Assembly (NCBI GenBank): GCA_021613375.1
Contig: CM038716.1
Location: forward strand, 16,810,024 to 16,874,023
Length of the DNA stretch: 64,000 nt
Source of the DNA: Megaleporinus macrocephalus
Lineage: Eukaryota > Chordata > Actinopteri > Characiformes > Anostomidae
Direction of reading: 5' to 3'
The stretch's first letter is position 1, and every line of letters begins with the position of its first letter. This document shows, in pieces, positions 13,306 through 53,200 of the stretch. The notes beneath the pieces were generated by a model that had not been told where the DNA came from, did no database searches, and saw only the letters and a list, made by a program, of their open reading frames with translations. Made by a program: the position numbers and the translations under genes.

Positions 13306-14847
13306 AGCTCTGCAGCCAGATCTTAGTGTAGTGTGTACAGAAGTATATGACTTTTAATTACGTAAATAGTTGTTGTTGTGAATGTTATGACGTGTATGTT
13401 TTTTTGTGTCATTCAGAAGTGTTCACACCTGACCAGCACCTGCTCTGCTCAATAAACTCAGCATCAGTAGATGGCACATCAGTATTGGTGGTTGTCAGTA
13501 TTTGGTAATATCAGCAGGAAATGCTGAATCATATATTAAATGGTCTATTCATGTAACAAATCTAGCCTAATTAGACACACATTCACGCTGGTGTGAGGTT
13601 AGCTGTGTATTTCTTCCTGTGCATTAGTTGAGTATTTAAAGTTTTTCAGGCATTCTTCTTTATTCTACTTTTAGATACATTTAGATGATAGAGATGACAA
13701 TACTTATAAATAGTTCTTTTAAAGCCTATTGATTTATTTTATTTTTATTTTTTGCTATCACCTGATACACACGGTTTGAGTATTTGTATTGTATCAGAAA
13801 AGAAGCGATGCATTCTCAAAGCCGAATTAGTGCTGAATTGGTATCATTTAAAACATTTTGATTCAATGGTAGTTTTACCAGAGATAAAAAAATTAATTGA
13901 AGTTGGAATTTTTATGACCAAACAAGGACTGTTGTAGAGCTCACTGCTTAAAAGAGACAGTGCTTTGTAGAAGTCCTAGACTTGCCTTATGCAAGAGTTT
14001 ATAGCAAAACTAACCAAGTGCAAATATTTCTAGAGCCTAAAACCTAAACCTATAACCTAAAACATGCCAATACAATCCTTGAGCACGCCACAGTGTAATA
14101 GCAGAACACTTTACTGAGCATATAAAGATCAAACTACAATTAAATTACAAGTCATAAAAACTGTATTTTATCTTTTACTGTCAATTAATCATTTTAAACA
14201 TTCACAAAGCGTCAAATATAAGTAAATAAGGGGTTCACATACATATTGAACATAAACAGCAGGGGGAGACAATAGTCCTTCCTTATACTGCTCTACTATT
14301 GTATTGTAATTATTCAGTAACTCCTACTACTGTCAGTATAAATGTCATGTAGTTATGTAAGAGTGGGTGTGTGGCCCACTTACAGATGGTTGGTTTATGG
14401 TTGGTTTTCAAGATGGGATTAAGCCTCGTTCAAAAATATGTAGCATTCTCATTAGAGATTATACTTTAAATTTCAATATAAATTTAAATAAAATTCTTAT
14501 TCTGTTCTTATTATCCCATTAATTTGCATGCCACACATTTAGAGAACACGCTGAATGAAGATCAGTTCATCCAGCTATGTTATTCAAGATGGCCCATCAG
14601 GACAACTTCATAGCATGCATGTTCTCACTAACCTCTCCACAAAGCCTGCACTGCCACCAAAGTAGAATGAACTATAAAGCCAGCAGTCAGATCAACAAGC
14701 AAGAGAAGACAGAAGAGGCCCAGGAGAGTCTGAGGTGGCCGAACAAGATCTCACCATTAGCCTGGTCTGTGTACTCTTCTGAGACAGACATGAGCTTTTT
14801 AACAGTAATACTGCAAACATTACAAACAAGATAAAATATAAATTAAT
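13306..14847. other. Intergenic DNA, nothing recognised
   Basis: AT-rich sequence with no supported gene. The 85-codon open frame near 14577 has no recognisable family and no splice context. Confidence 0.4.
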
Positions 14848-15150
14848 CAATCAATCAGAATTTATTTATATAGCGCTTTTTTATAACCAGTGTTGTCTCA
14901 AAGCAGCTTTACAGAAAAGCAAGTTATGAAAAAGAGGAATCAGAGAGAAGCATGATAAGAAAAGAATCCATGCATAGCAAAACGTGAGAAAGGGTATCGA
15001 GGTCCAAACACATCTAGAGCAAGCCAGAGGCGATGGTGGCAAGGATAAACTCCCTTAATAAAAGAAGGAAACCTTGAGAGGAACCTAGGCTCAAAGAAGG
15101 AACCCATCCTCCTCCTATAAAGGAGTGATCTATTGCGGCAGACTCTCACT
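14848..15150. repeat. Dispersed fish repeat (LINE/SINE-type 3' segment)
   Basis: It starts with an AATC(AATC)n run, then TTTATTTATATAGCGC and CAAAGCAGCTTTACAGAA. It continues through GATGGTGGCAAGGA and CCTTGAGAGGAACC phrases that recur widely in fish genomes. A related AATCAATCAATC start is seen at 58262. I cannot assign it to a named family. Confidence 0.5.
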
Positions 15151-15487
15151 TCTCCGTGTCCATGGATTTTTAAATACTTTGTCAAATTAAATGATTGTGT
15201 TGACACAGTATTGCTGTCATAGCTCTGTTCCAATGGTACTACTATATCCGGGCTGTACAAGTGTATTTATACTGCATATTTCCAACAGAATATGACGGCC
15301 CTCTGTCTCTTTCACCTCTAGGGGGCATTTGAGTATCACGAGTAAGTCCCTGTGTTGAAACCCTGTCCTTTAGCAGGCCCACTTGTTGACAGCCTGTGAT
15401 CTCGCTGTTCATGTGCTAATTTGCAGTGCAGTCTATGCAAATGTCAGAGATCACTTTTAAATGATTTTTTAAAAATCTAAATTATCA

Positions 15488-16513
15488 TTAAAGGGGAACA
15501 AAGTGTCTGCATAATTCAATGGTTAATGCCAGCAAAATCATTCAGAGTGGTTTGGTGTGAAATACTTTAACCCTTTAAAGAGAGTAATAATTGTTTACTG
15601 TCATGATGATGATGGGAGCCAGACATCTGAGAAGTTTAACGTCTCTTAATCCTCCCTCACAGAACATTGTTACATGAAATAGCTATAAATACACTGCCTG
15701 ATGTCTGAGAAATTGTTTTACATTCTTTTTGTGATGAAGCTTTGGTCTGAAAGTGTTTCAAGCTATTTAGCAAGGTTTTTTAATTTAATTGTAATTTATT
15801 CATGATGGAGTGAACAACGGACTCTCTCACGCTCTTCAAACACAGACTGAAGACCCATCTCTTTGTGAAGCACTTATAAGCACTAATCTAGTGTATTACT
15901 GAAAGGATCATATTGCACTTAGGAAGCTGCGCTTAACTATTTTATCTTCTGGGTAGGTACTCTGAGTGCTGGGTATTGTACATATACTGTATATAACCTT
16001 TTATTGTATTCTCTTCTCTTTAGGTATTCCTGTCTTGCTAAGTATCGCACTTGTACTGTATCTAACCTTGTATTTGGTGGTCGTCTCTCCAGGTGTCAGC
16101 ACTGGCCCTTGTTTGTGGCAGTGTCTGAGCTCAAGGGTGTTTGTACTAGATAGAGATACATACTCTAAACTAACACAAAGCACTTATGTAAGTCGCTCTG
16201 GATAAGCGCATGTGCTAAATGCCCTATATGTAAATGTGATACAGGCAGGGGCCTCAAAGATTTTTTTTTCAGTGGACAATTATTTTAACATCGTTGTCGG
16301 TGCATTAAAAAATCAGAAAACACATGTACTAGTGGGTTTGGTTTGTAAATAAAATGGCTTTTTGTGTTGCAGACATTGTGACCCCGAGTCCCCATCACCA
16401 GCACTGTAATCAGTGTGTAAGCTTCTCCACAACAAAGCTCAAAGATCAAATCACTCTGAATGACCACTGAACCATACAGAAATTCTTTAAAAAATTGTGA
16501 AACTCCCCTTTAA
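15488..16513. mobile_element. MITE-like element with TTAAAGGGG termini, carrying an inserted retroelement tail
   Basis: The left end reads TTAAAGGGGAAC and the right end ACTCCCCTTTAA, which is inverted and includes TTAA at both ends. Inside, 15820-16240 ends in TAAGTCGCTCTGGATAAGCG and TGCTAAATGCC, a typical fish retroposon tail, and is probably a secondary insertion. Part of the body (15600-15720, with CCAGACATCTGA and CTGATGTCTGAGA) recurs at 36500-36740 in a vps53 intron. Confidence 0.5.
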
Positions 16514-17059
16514 ATACAAGTTATTTATTTTCCAGTGCAATTAAAAAAATTAAAGTATACATCTAACAAGAAGATAGATGCTGCTAAACTTTAACTTAAA
16601 TTTAGTTTTTGCAGTTACAAATGTAGACTCACCAGTCTATAAATGCTTGCTTCACATCTTCAGTATTATATTTCAAATGTTCTTTTTTGCCTTTTCTCAG
16701 TAACAGGTTCTTGACAGCATCGTGACACATGCTTTCAGTTGTTTTCTCACAGTGGAAGGATGGACAGAAACACCTGTGGACTTTTTTCAGGTCTGATGCA
16801 AGGGTGGAGATTTTCTCTCTCTCCAGAGTGAAAGCTTTAAGTACTGTGTATCTGATGGTGATAGTTTTAGTGGTCTACCAGGTCTAGCACAGTTGTCCGA
16901 GTCTTATTTTCTTTATATCTTTAAACAATTTCCAGTTTTGGAGGATGTTAGTGTTTGTTTGAAGAGTAAAAAAATCAGAACTCCTTTTTGGGAGGACACA
17001 TGCAAAATTCCTGTTATAGTGAATAGTATGAATAGTCAAGTGAGTAGAAGAGTAGAGGA

Positions 17060-17990
17060 TGAGGCATAAAGTTATAAAACATGTTTTTCAACATTGTAAG
17101 ATTAGTGAAATATTTTGCAAAAGGTTTGGGCACATCAAGAGATTTGAGCTCTCAGATTTACCAAGTTCTTAAACCCTAATCAGCTTGTCATGCCTAACAG
17201 CTTGTACACAGTCATCGTTGGGAAAGCCAGATGATGCAAATTTCATAACTCTGTAAATACAAGATTCAGCAGCCATGAACTCCTCTAAGCAGCTGCCTAG
17301 CACTCTGGAAAGTCTCAATGCAGGAGAAGATAGTAAAGCGTTTTCAGGTAGCCATTTCCTGAGCTCATAATGTAATTAAGAAATGGCAGTTAACAGGATC
17401 GGTGGGGGTCAAGTTGCAGTCTGGAAGACCCAGAAAACATTCCAAGAGAACTGCTCATAGTTTACACGCCTGAGCATAGTAAACAGGCCTGATGCATGTG
17501 ATAAAATGTGGACTGATGAAGTTAAAATAGCAGGTGGGGGTGCTTGTGGTGGTGTATTGACTGGATTAGAAATTAATTCTGGAAACAAAATCACTGTATC
17601 ATCTGTTAAAAACGTTGAAAAGAAGATGAAAGGAGAAGACCTGCTGTAACAGGATAATGATCCTAAACACACCCCAAGCAGGCTACCTCTAGAGGTGCAG
17701 ACCAAAGGTTCTGCCATGGACTTTACAGTCCTGAATAGCCCTTAAAAGAGCCTTTTGCAAGGAATTTTGGGAGAAAAATCCCCCAAACAAGAACTGATAC
17801 ACTGAAACAGAAAGTGTTTACAAGCTGTGATACTGTGTAAGTGCTGACCATGCATGGTACCGACCCTTTTGCTTTGGACCCTTTTGCTTTTTTGAAACTG
17901 CAAAAGATGGAAATACTTAATCTTACTCCATGACTTGCATGACATTTCAAAACATTTCTGAAGCATTAAAACACTGAAAAAATGATCAAC
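17060..17990 (+). mobile_element. Degenerate Tc1-like transposon
   Basis: Plus-strand fragments match a fish Tc1-like transposase in order. A VWRPRK-type leader is near 17415-17440 (GTCTGGAAGACC), then a WTDEVKI remnant near 17510-17530, a QDNDPKHT catalytic motif at about 17650-17675 and an LPW...QS remnant at about 17710. Last comes the C-terminal LLQAVIL-like region near 17815 and the 3' flank TTTTGAAACTGCAAAAGATGG. Large internal deletions and stops make it inactive. Confidence 0.75.
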
Positions 17991-18019
17991 AATATGTGCT
18001 ATAAAAAAGACAGCCCATG

Positions 18020-19424
<1,405 letters not shown>

Positions 19425-21086
19425 TCAATACTGATTGGCTCTACAGTCAGACGCCTCCAGCTCCACACTGGACAAGAAGCGCTTGGCCAGCTTCCGTCCG
19501 TCGTAGCTGAGCTGGGTGGTGTAGAGGGTCCGGGCATGTTTGGGGTACACGATAGTGGTGCTCTGGTAGCGCTGGACCCGCTGACGAGGCTGGAACTCCA
19601 GCTGTGTTTTGTATCGCCTCCAGGTGCTCTGAGACAGAGCCAACACAGTCTGGCTGCACAGCTCCAGACCCAAACCCTTGGGCTGCAGAGACACGTCCTG
19701 GATGAAGTGCCGCTCCGAGTCATAGCGCACAGATGAGGTGTATCTGCAATGAACAGCAGCAGCGCGTTAGCAGTGCTTACCTGAACACATGTTGTATACA
19801 AACAGAAAACAAAATGAAAAGCGTTGAAAGGAATACATTTAAAGATATAAACGTGAACAAACATCACCTTATTTCTTTTGGGGGAAGAGGATCAAGTTCA
19901 ATTCCCTCTCCATAGGAGAACGGCTGTAGACCTTTAACCTGCTTAGGAGGGACCTGGAATAAAAAAAAGTTATAGGTCAGAGTTTGCTTGAAGCAGAGGT
20001 GGCAGTAAAATGATCTCATTTACCAGACAGGCATCCCAGTTTATTACCAGTATAAACAGAGGCTGAGTTCAGGCATTATGGGCCATCACATAACATGAAA
20101 CACATCATAGACGCTGAACGATGAGGGTATTCCTTTATTAAGAATGACTTTTGCGTATTTCAGTATTTGACCACTAGAAAGAATATCACTAATCATATTT
20201 TCACTTCATATTGTCAGTTCTGGGTTTTTGACATCATTTGAAAATGCCTGCATTTTGTGTGAATGTCATGAGGAGTTGCCCAAAATTATTTGGCCAAAAA
20301 AAAGGTGTTTTTTCCTTCTCCCATGACGTTATCAATTAGGGAGACACAAGGGTTTAGGCCACAGTTTCTTCACGCTTTAAGAACTGATATCCAACATTCT
20401 TCGTGCTTTCTATATATTTTCCTATATTATCACATTTTCTACACAAGCATCTGTCCAGCTTCTCTTTATCACTCAGAATTTAACCTGTTTAAATGCCCTT
20501 ATTGCTTTGTACTCACAAGACAACACTCCTTATAACGTTAGCCTGAGTGGGCGGGGCTAATCTTTTTAAGGGGGTGGGTGTATGTAAATACACTGTCTTT
20601 CATGCCACCACAACACAATGAATTCAGGAAGGGGGTGATTGAATGGTACATTAACAGTGTTTACATAGTACTTTTATTAAATCTCGTTCACCATGACAGC
20701 ATAAGGCGCCCATATATGCGGACTGTTAACGTTACCTTTTAATGACAGTGGTATTTCGGGGGGGGTGGGGTCTGGAGCCCACTAGTACCTGATAAAGGTT
20801 ATTCAAACTGTACCTGCACCGGCAGGACGGGTCAGTAAAAATAAGCGGATTATGCTGCAGTTACACATCAGCTACAGATCTGAACACTGTAGTTACTCAC
20901 TCTCCCCTCGTCCTCGGAGCCCCCGCTGCTCCTCTCGCTGCCCGCCGCCAGTAGCCAGGGGTTGGGGCTCGGACTGGGACTGGGCGGCAGGCCGGAGTCT
21001 GGACTGTCCAGAACACGCTCGGCTTTGAAATTCATATCCAGCAGATCGTCGTCAGACACATTGCGCAGATTCAGTCTCCCCACCAT
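19425..21086 (-). CDS. rflnb: Refilin B (RFLNB/FAM101B), 3 coding exons
   Basis: Coding exons 21086-20901, 19953-19868 and 19743-19425 join in frame to 591 nt, 196 aa; human RFLNB is about 214. Refilins bind filamin A or B and help bundle perinuclear actin, with roles in skeletal and fibroblast remodelling. The start MVGRL is the family N-terminus. Residues 26-41 hold the DSPDSGLPPSPSPS stretch, a Pro/Ser-rich DSG-type segment thought to control stability. The conserved core follows: GEGIELDPLPPKEIRYTSS, the VRYDSERHFI segment, STTIVYPKHARTLYTT and, near the end, RRFLSSVELEA-like RFLSSVELEAS. The residues after GGSEDEGR are shorter than in mammals. Adjacency to vps53 matches the mammalian RFLNB-VPS53 linkage and supports the B rather than A paralogue. 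Confidence 0.93.
19954..20900. other. rflnb intron 1
   Basis: A 947-bp intron with no exon or repeat that I can name. It has a G-run (GGGGGGGGTGGGG) near 20758. Confidence 0.6.
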
Positions 21087-21420
21087 TGCCCCTCAGCTCC
21101 AGCTCCAGCAAAGAGCTCAAACCCCGAGAGTCCTACAGCCGCTCAGTGGAAGTCTCACAGTCCGTCAGTAGCCGTTAGCTGTCCAGCAGAAGACAGGACA
21201 GAGGCTGGAGGACCGCTGGCTGTATCCGTTCAGTCTGAATGCCTCGCTGCCTCTCACGGTCCTGTTTCCCCCAGACGAACTCAAAAAAACTTTAAAGCAG
21301 TGTTCACACTTCCTTTCTCTCATCCAAGTCAGTGAGGCAGCCGAGCACCAGCACATGAAGCTCTGCCTCACTTGGAGCATTCAAATCTGTCCCACCTCAA
21401 AGCCCCTCATTGTTTAACAC
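21087..21420 (-). promoter_or_regulatory. rflnb 5' UTR and promoter region (inferred)
   Basis: This is the DNA just upstream of the rflnb ATG, more GC-rich than the surroundings. The vps53 transcript probably ends only about 200 bp further upstream, so the rflnb promoter must lie in this small interval. No core element could be assigned. Confidence 0.35.
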
Positions 21421-21599
21421 AGGCAGTTCCAGAAGAGGACCCGCCTTTAAAAGAGCCTCTCCACTGCTGATTGGAGAAAAGATTCAGAGCAAAAAAAAAA
21501 TAGATCTGGGCCATGAGAACCAATCCCTCCCCCTCGAGAGAATAAATACTCATTCAAAGACAGATCACTATTTCTTTTCTTTTTCCCCCAATGCTGCAC

Positions 21600-22734
21600 G
21601 TTTTCAGCCTTTTATTGACAGAACTGCACAATTTCTAGTAGAAGCGATATCTGTTGTATAAAAGTTGCATTTCTATGAACAGTCAGCAGGAATATGTACA
21701 TCAACACTTGAATAATCATTGATATGCAGAACTAGAGATGACCAAAGCCCCACACTACACCCCACCCCCCAAGAAACACCTCACACATCCCATGAACAAC
21801 ACTATACAAACTTTTTTATGCAACAGTAGACAGACGAGACAAACAATGTGAGGTTGCACCCATACATATATCTCTTTTAGACACACATCGATCTGATATC
21901 AGCTGTTATTATCATAATAAGACCCTTCAAGATATTACAGAGTAGACCATGTTCTCAGGATCTGCTTATCAACTATTATATCATAAAACATTTAAAAGTA
22001 GACCGTTGTTATCCATTCTAAAATTAAATAAAAAAAGGCAACTTCTTTGTGACCGACTTGGAGACCCAACTTCTTATGGCTGGGGCTTCACTGCTGAACT
22101 TGGAGACTGACTTTTACAGCTTTAGCCCACTTACTCACTGGACCACCTCCCCCTCCACCTCATCTTAGAGCTCCAACAGCCATTTACTGTAATGGTGAGG
22201 GGGACATTCAGAGAAAAGGCTGCCTCTAAATCATTTTCATGTTCAGTCTCCCAAGCCGGAAGAATCTGTGCCAGAGTAGCAGCAGGCTACTTCTCTGGAT
22301 CATTCTGCCATCCATTTTGTTTTAAGTGCAAACATATTTCGGAGACATGTGCAAACTAAGTGTGTTCAGCCACTATGGGAGCCCTGGAGAATTAGTGTTA
22401 CAAAAAGAAAGCTTGAAAAAAAAGAGAGAAAGAAAAAACAGGGGTAAATGAATCATTCATGCCAGAGACATGCTACAGTTGTGGACATCCCAACTTTCAG
22501 ATCATCAAGCTGACATTAATCCATGGAAGGAACAACTTCATTAATATTGTTGATGTTTTCGATATAAGACGACTGATTCGTATTTGTGTGGAGACGTTCT
22601 CGCTGACCCATTTGTACATGCATGTCTATAATCCCACTTTGATCTCTGAACGCTTTTACAAGTGGAGACATTACAGGAGAGCCAAAGTACGAGTCCCGTA
22701 TAATATGTTGATGGTGGAAAAGTCCACACGGAGG
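21600..22734 (-). other. Probable vps53 3' UTR
   Basis: Non-coding DNA directly after the vps53 stop. A minus-strand AATAAA (TTTATT at 21611-21616 on the plus strand) is a candidate polyadenylation signal. This would give a UTR of about 1.1 kb that ends close to the rflnb promoter. Confidence 0.45.
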
Positions 22735-51144
<28,410 letters not shown>

Positions 51145-51821
51145 CGTAGCAGCCGGTTGACAGCGAGCTGTGACTGTAGCTGCCGGAACCTGCAGCTCCT
51201 TCAGCTGAGCGAGCACATCAGCCCTCACAGCCACCACTGCCCCCGCGCGCCCTGGAGCCCCCCACTGAGTCACCCACCGGGCCTACAGGAAAGATTAACA
51301 ACAAACTACGTCTTTTTAATTCACCTCGACACGTAAATGTCCAATAGTCCGCCCATAGTCCGCCCTGAGACGTTCTTTAGTTGAGAGTGAAGATTTTAAA
51401 CCTCTTATTCTAAACCTCTTATTACAGGGTTCATATCAGATGAAGCGTAATTTCTGGTCTGGTTTTATTTGTGTGTAAACTATTAAACGTGTTTATATGA
51501 TACTAAACCTGAGAGTTATATTAAACATTCATCAAAGCTTGAATGTAAAATATGATAAAACACGGTTTACAAACCGCCGATCAGGCATATTTGAGAACTG
51601 AGTAGGCGTGGCTAATAAGCAGCTTGATTGACAGCTCGCTGTCCCAAAGATGAGATGCACAGACAGATGGACGGACGAAGATACTGACGAGTAAAGCAAA
51701 ATTATATATAAAACTAACAACGCTAACAACAAACTTATCAGACTTTGGGAAGATAACAATAAGAGATACACAGGTTTACGTTCCCTGGAGCTTATAATTC
51801 ACACCACAGAGCATGTATAAA

Positions 51822-51861
51822 AAAACCTGAGCTGTAAAACTTTTTTTACAGCTCAGGTTTT
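51822..51861. repeat. Perfect 18-bp inverted repeat (hairpin)
   Basis: AAAACCTGAGCTGTAAAA at 51822-51839 is followed, after the 4-nt spacer CTTT, by its exact complement TTTTACAGCTCAGGTTTT at 51844-51861. It abuts the Tc1 copy. It could be a fold-back remnant of transposition or a cruciform-forming sequence. Confidence 0.9.
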
Positions 51862-51894
51862 CATGGCTAAATTGGACCAGTCTGGTGGTCAATC

Positions 51895-52612
51895 TTCATT
51901 AATTGCACATTGCACCAGTAAGAGCAGAGTGTGAAGGTTCAGTTAGCAGGTAAAAGCACAGTTTTACTCAAAATATTGCAATGTGAGTCCACCTTTACTG
52001 TTTTCCCCACATCCGGGAGAGTTACGGTGTGGAGAAGCCCCAAAGAGGTGTACCACCCAGACTGTTGCATGCCCAGACTGAAGCATGGGGGTGGATCAGT
52101 GATGGTTTGGGCTGCCATATCATGGCATTCCCTTGGCCCAATACTTGTGCTAGATGGGAGCGTCACTGCCAAGGACTACCGAATCATTCTGGAGGACCAT
52201 GTGCATCCAGTGGTTCAAACATTGTATCCTGAAGGCGGTGCCGTGTATCAGGATGACAATGCACCAATACACACAGCAAGACTGGTGAAAGATTGGTTTG
52301 ATGAACATGAAAGTGAAGTTGAACATCTCCCATGGCCTGCACAGTCACCAGATCTAAATATTATTGAGCCACTTTGGGGTGTTTTGGAGGAGCAAGTCAG
52401 GAAACGTTTTCCTCCACCAGCATCACATAGTGACCTGATCACTGTCCTGCAAGAAGAATGGCTTAAAATCCCTCTGACCACTGTGCAGGACTTGTACCCA
52501 AGACAACTTGACGCTGTATTGGCCGCAAAAGGAGGCCTTACACCATACTAATAAATTATTGTGGTCTAAAACCAGGTGTTTCAGTTTCACTGTCTAACCC
52601 CTGTACTGTTTT
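51895..52612 (+). mobile_element. Internally deleted Tc1-like transposon, transposase C-terminal half intact
   Basis: The open frame 51931-52551 (206 codons) is a fusion. A short leader from the 5' non-coding part of the element is joined near 51982 to the catalytic half of a DD34E Tc1 transposase. From there the frame is clean: LKHGGGSVMVWAAIS, the second catalytic Asp in YQDDNAPIHTAR, and the Glu in PAQSPDLNIIEPLWG, ending AAKGGLTPY. The paired-type DNA-binding domain is gone, and the usual S-D-E-S-T-F segment begins only at EST, so the first catalytic Asp is missing. The 3' flank ends GTTTCAGTTTCACTGTCTAACCCC, typical of the terminus. The undamaged half implies a recent copy that cannot transpose itself. 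Confidence 0.85.
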
Positions 52613-53200
52613 ACAGTATATATATTGGTCTTAAAGGCACAGTAATTAAAACTGCCTGTTTAATTCCCAAAGTAACAAAGAATGAACATGTCAAATCTGT
52701 TATGAATAAGCTGTGAATAGGAAATTACTTTACTTAGATGCACATACTTAAGCAACATGGAATGATTTGTTCTTTGAGTGTGTTTTAATGATAAGGCTTC
52801 TACTCAAGTATACTTGTGAAGAAAAGGAATCTGCTTTTTACACTCTTTCTGCTTTTTGATTGCTCACATCTCTGACTTCTGAAGTTCATAGTTTAATTTT
52901 AGTCCAAATGTCTCTTTTAGGAACTTTACTTTTAGATTGACTTTTCAAAAAAGTAACTATTTTTCTCGGCCCACCTCTGTTACGTAGCAACCTTCATCAC
53001 AACCTGGGACGGCAAAACGTGCTTTATCTCTCTCTCTCTGTTCCTTGAAGGCCGCATTGTTTCAAAATTGTAAATGATTCACCCAAGTTAGTTAAGACGT
53101 ATCATTTGAAGCACTGTACTGCGCTCTTCAGAGACACACTGACCACATGAGATCACTTCAGAGGACTAGGACTGACACACAGCAGTATAAACCCAGCAGG

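Larger units (their letters stand above)
51145..53200. promoter_or_regulatory. Divergent intergenic region between vps53 and slc35f2
   Basis: About 2.06 kb separates the two start codons, which face away from each other. The proximal vps53 side (51145-51300) is GC-rich with CpG-containing words such as CCCCGCGCGCCC, consistent with a TATA-less housekeeping promoter. The middle is occupied by a hairpin and a Tc1 element, so the two promoters are now physically separated. Promoter roles are inferred. Confidence 0.5.

Noticed and set aside
51145..51273. In-frame open extension of 43 codons upstream of the vps53 start
   Set aside because: The extension begins with GTG, not ATG, and the conserved family N-terminus starts at the ATG at 51144, so it is probably 5' UTR.
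51931..52551. 206-codon frame considered as a host gene domesticated from Tc1
   Set aside because: It lacks the DNA-binding domain and first catalytic Asp, begins in element leader sequence and sits within recognisable Tc1 flanks, so a simple deleted copy is the easier explanation.
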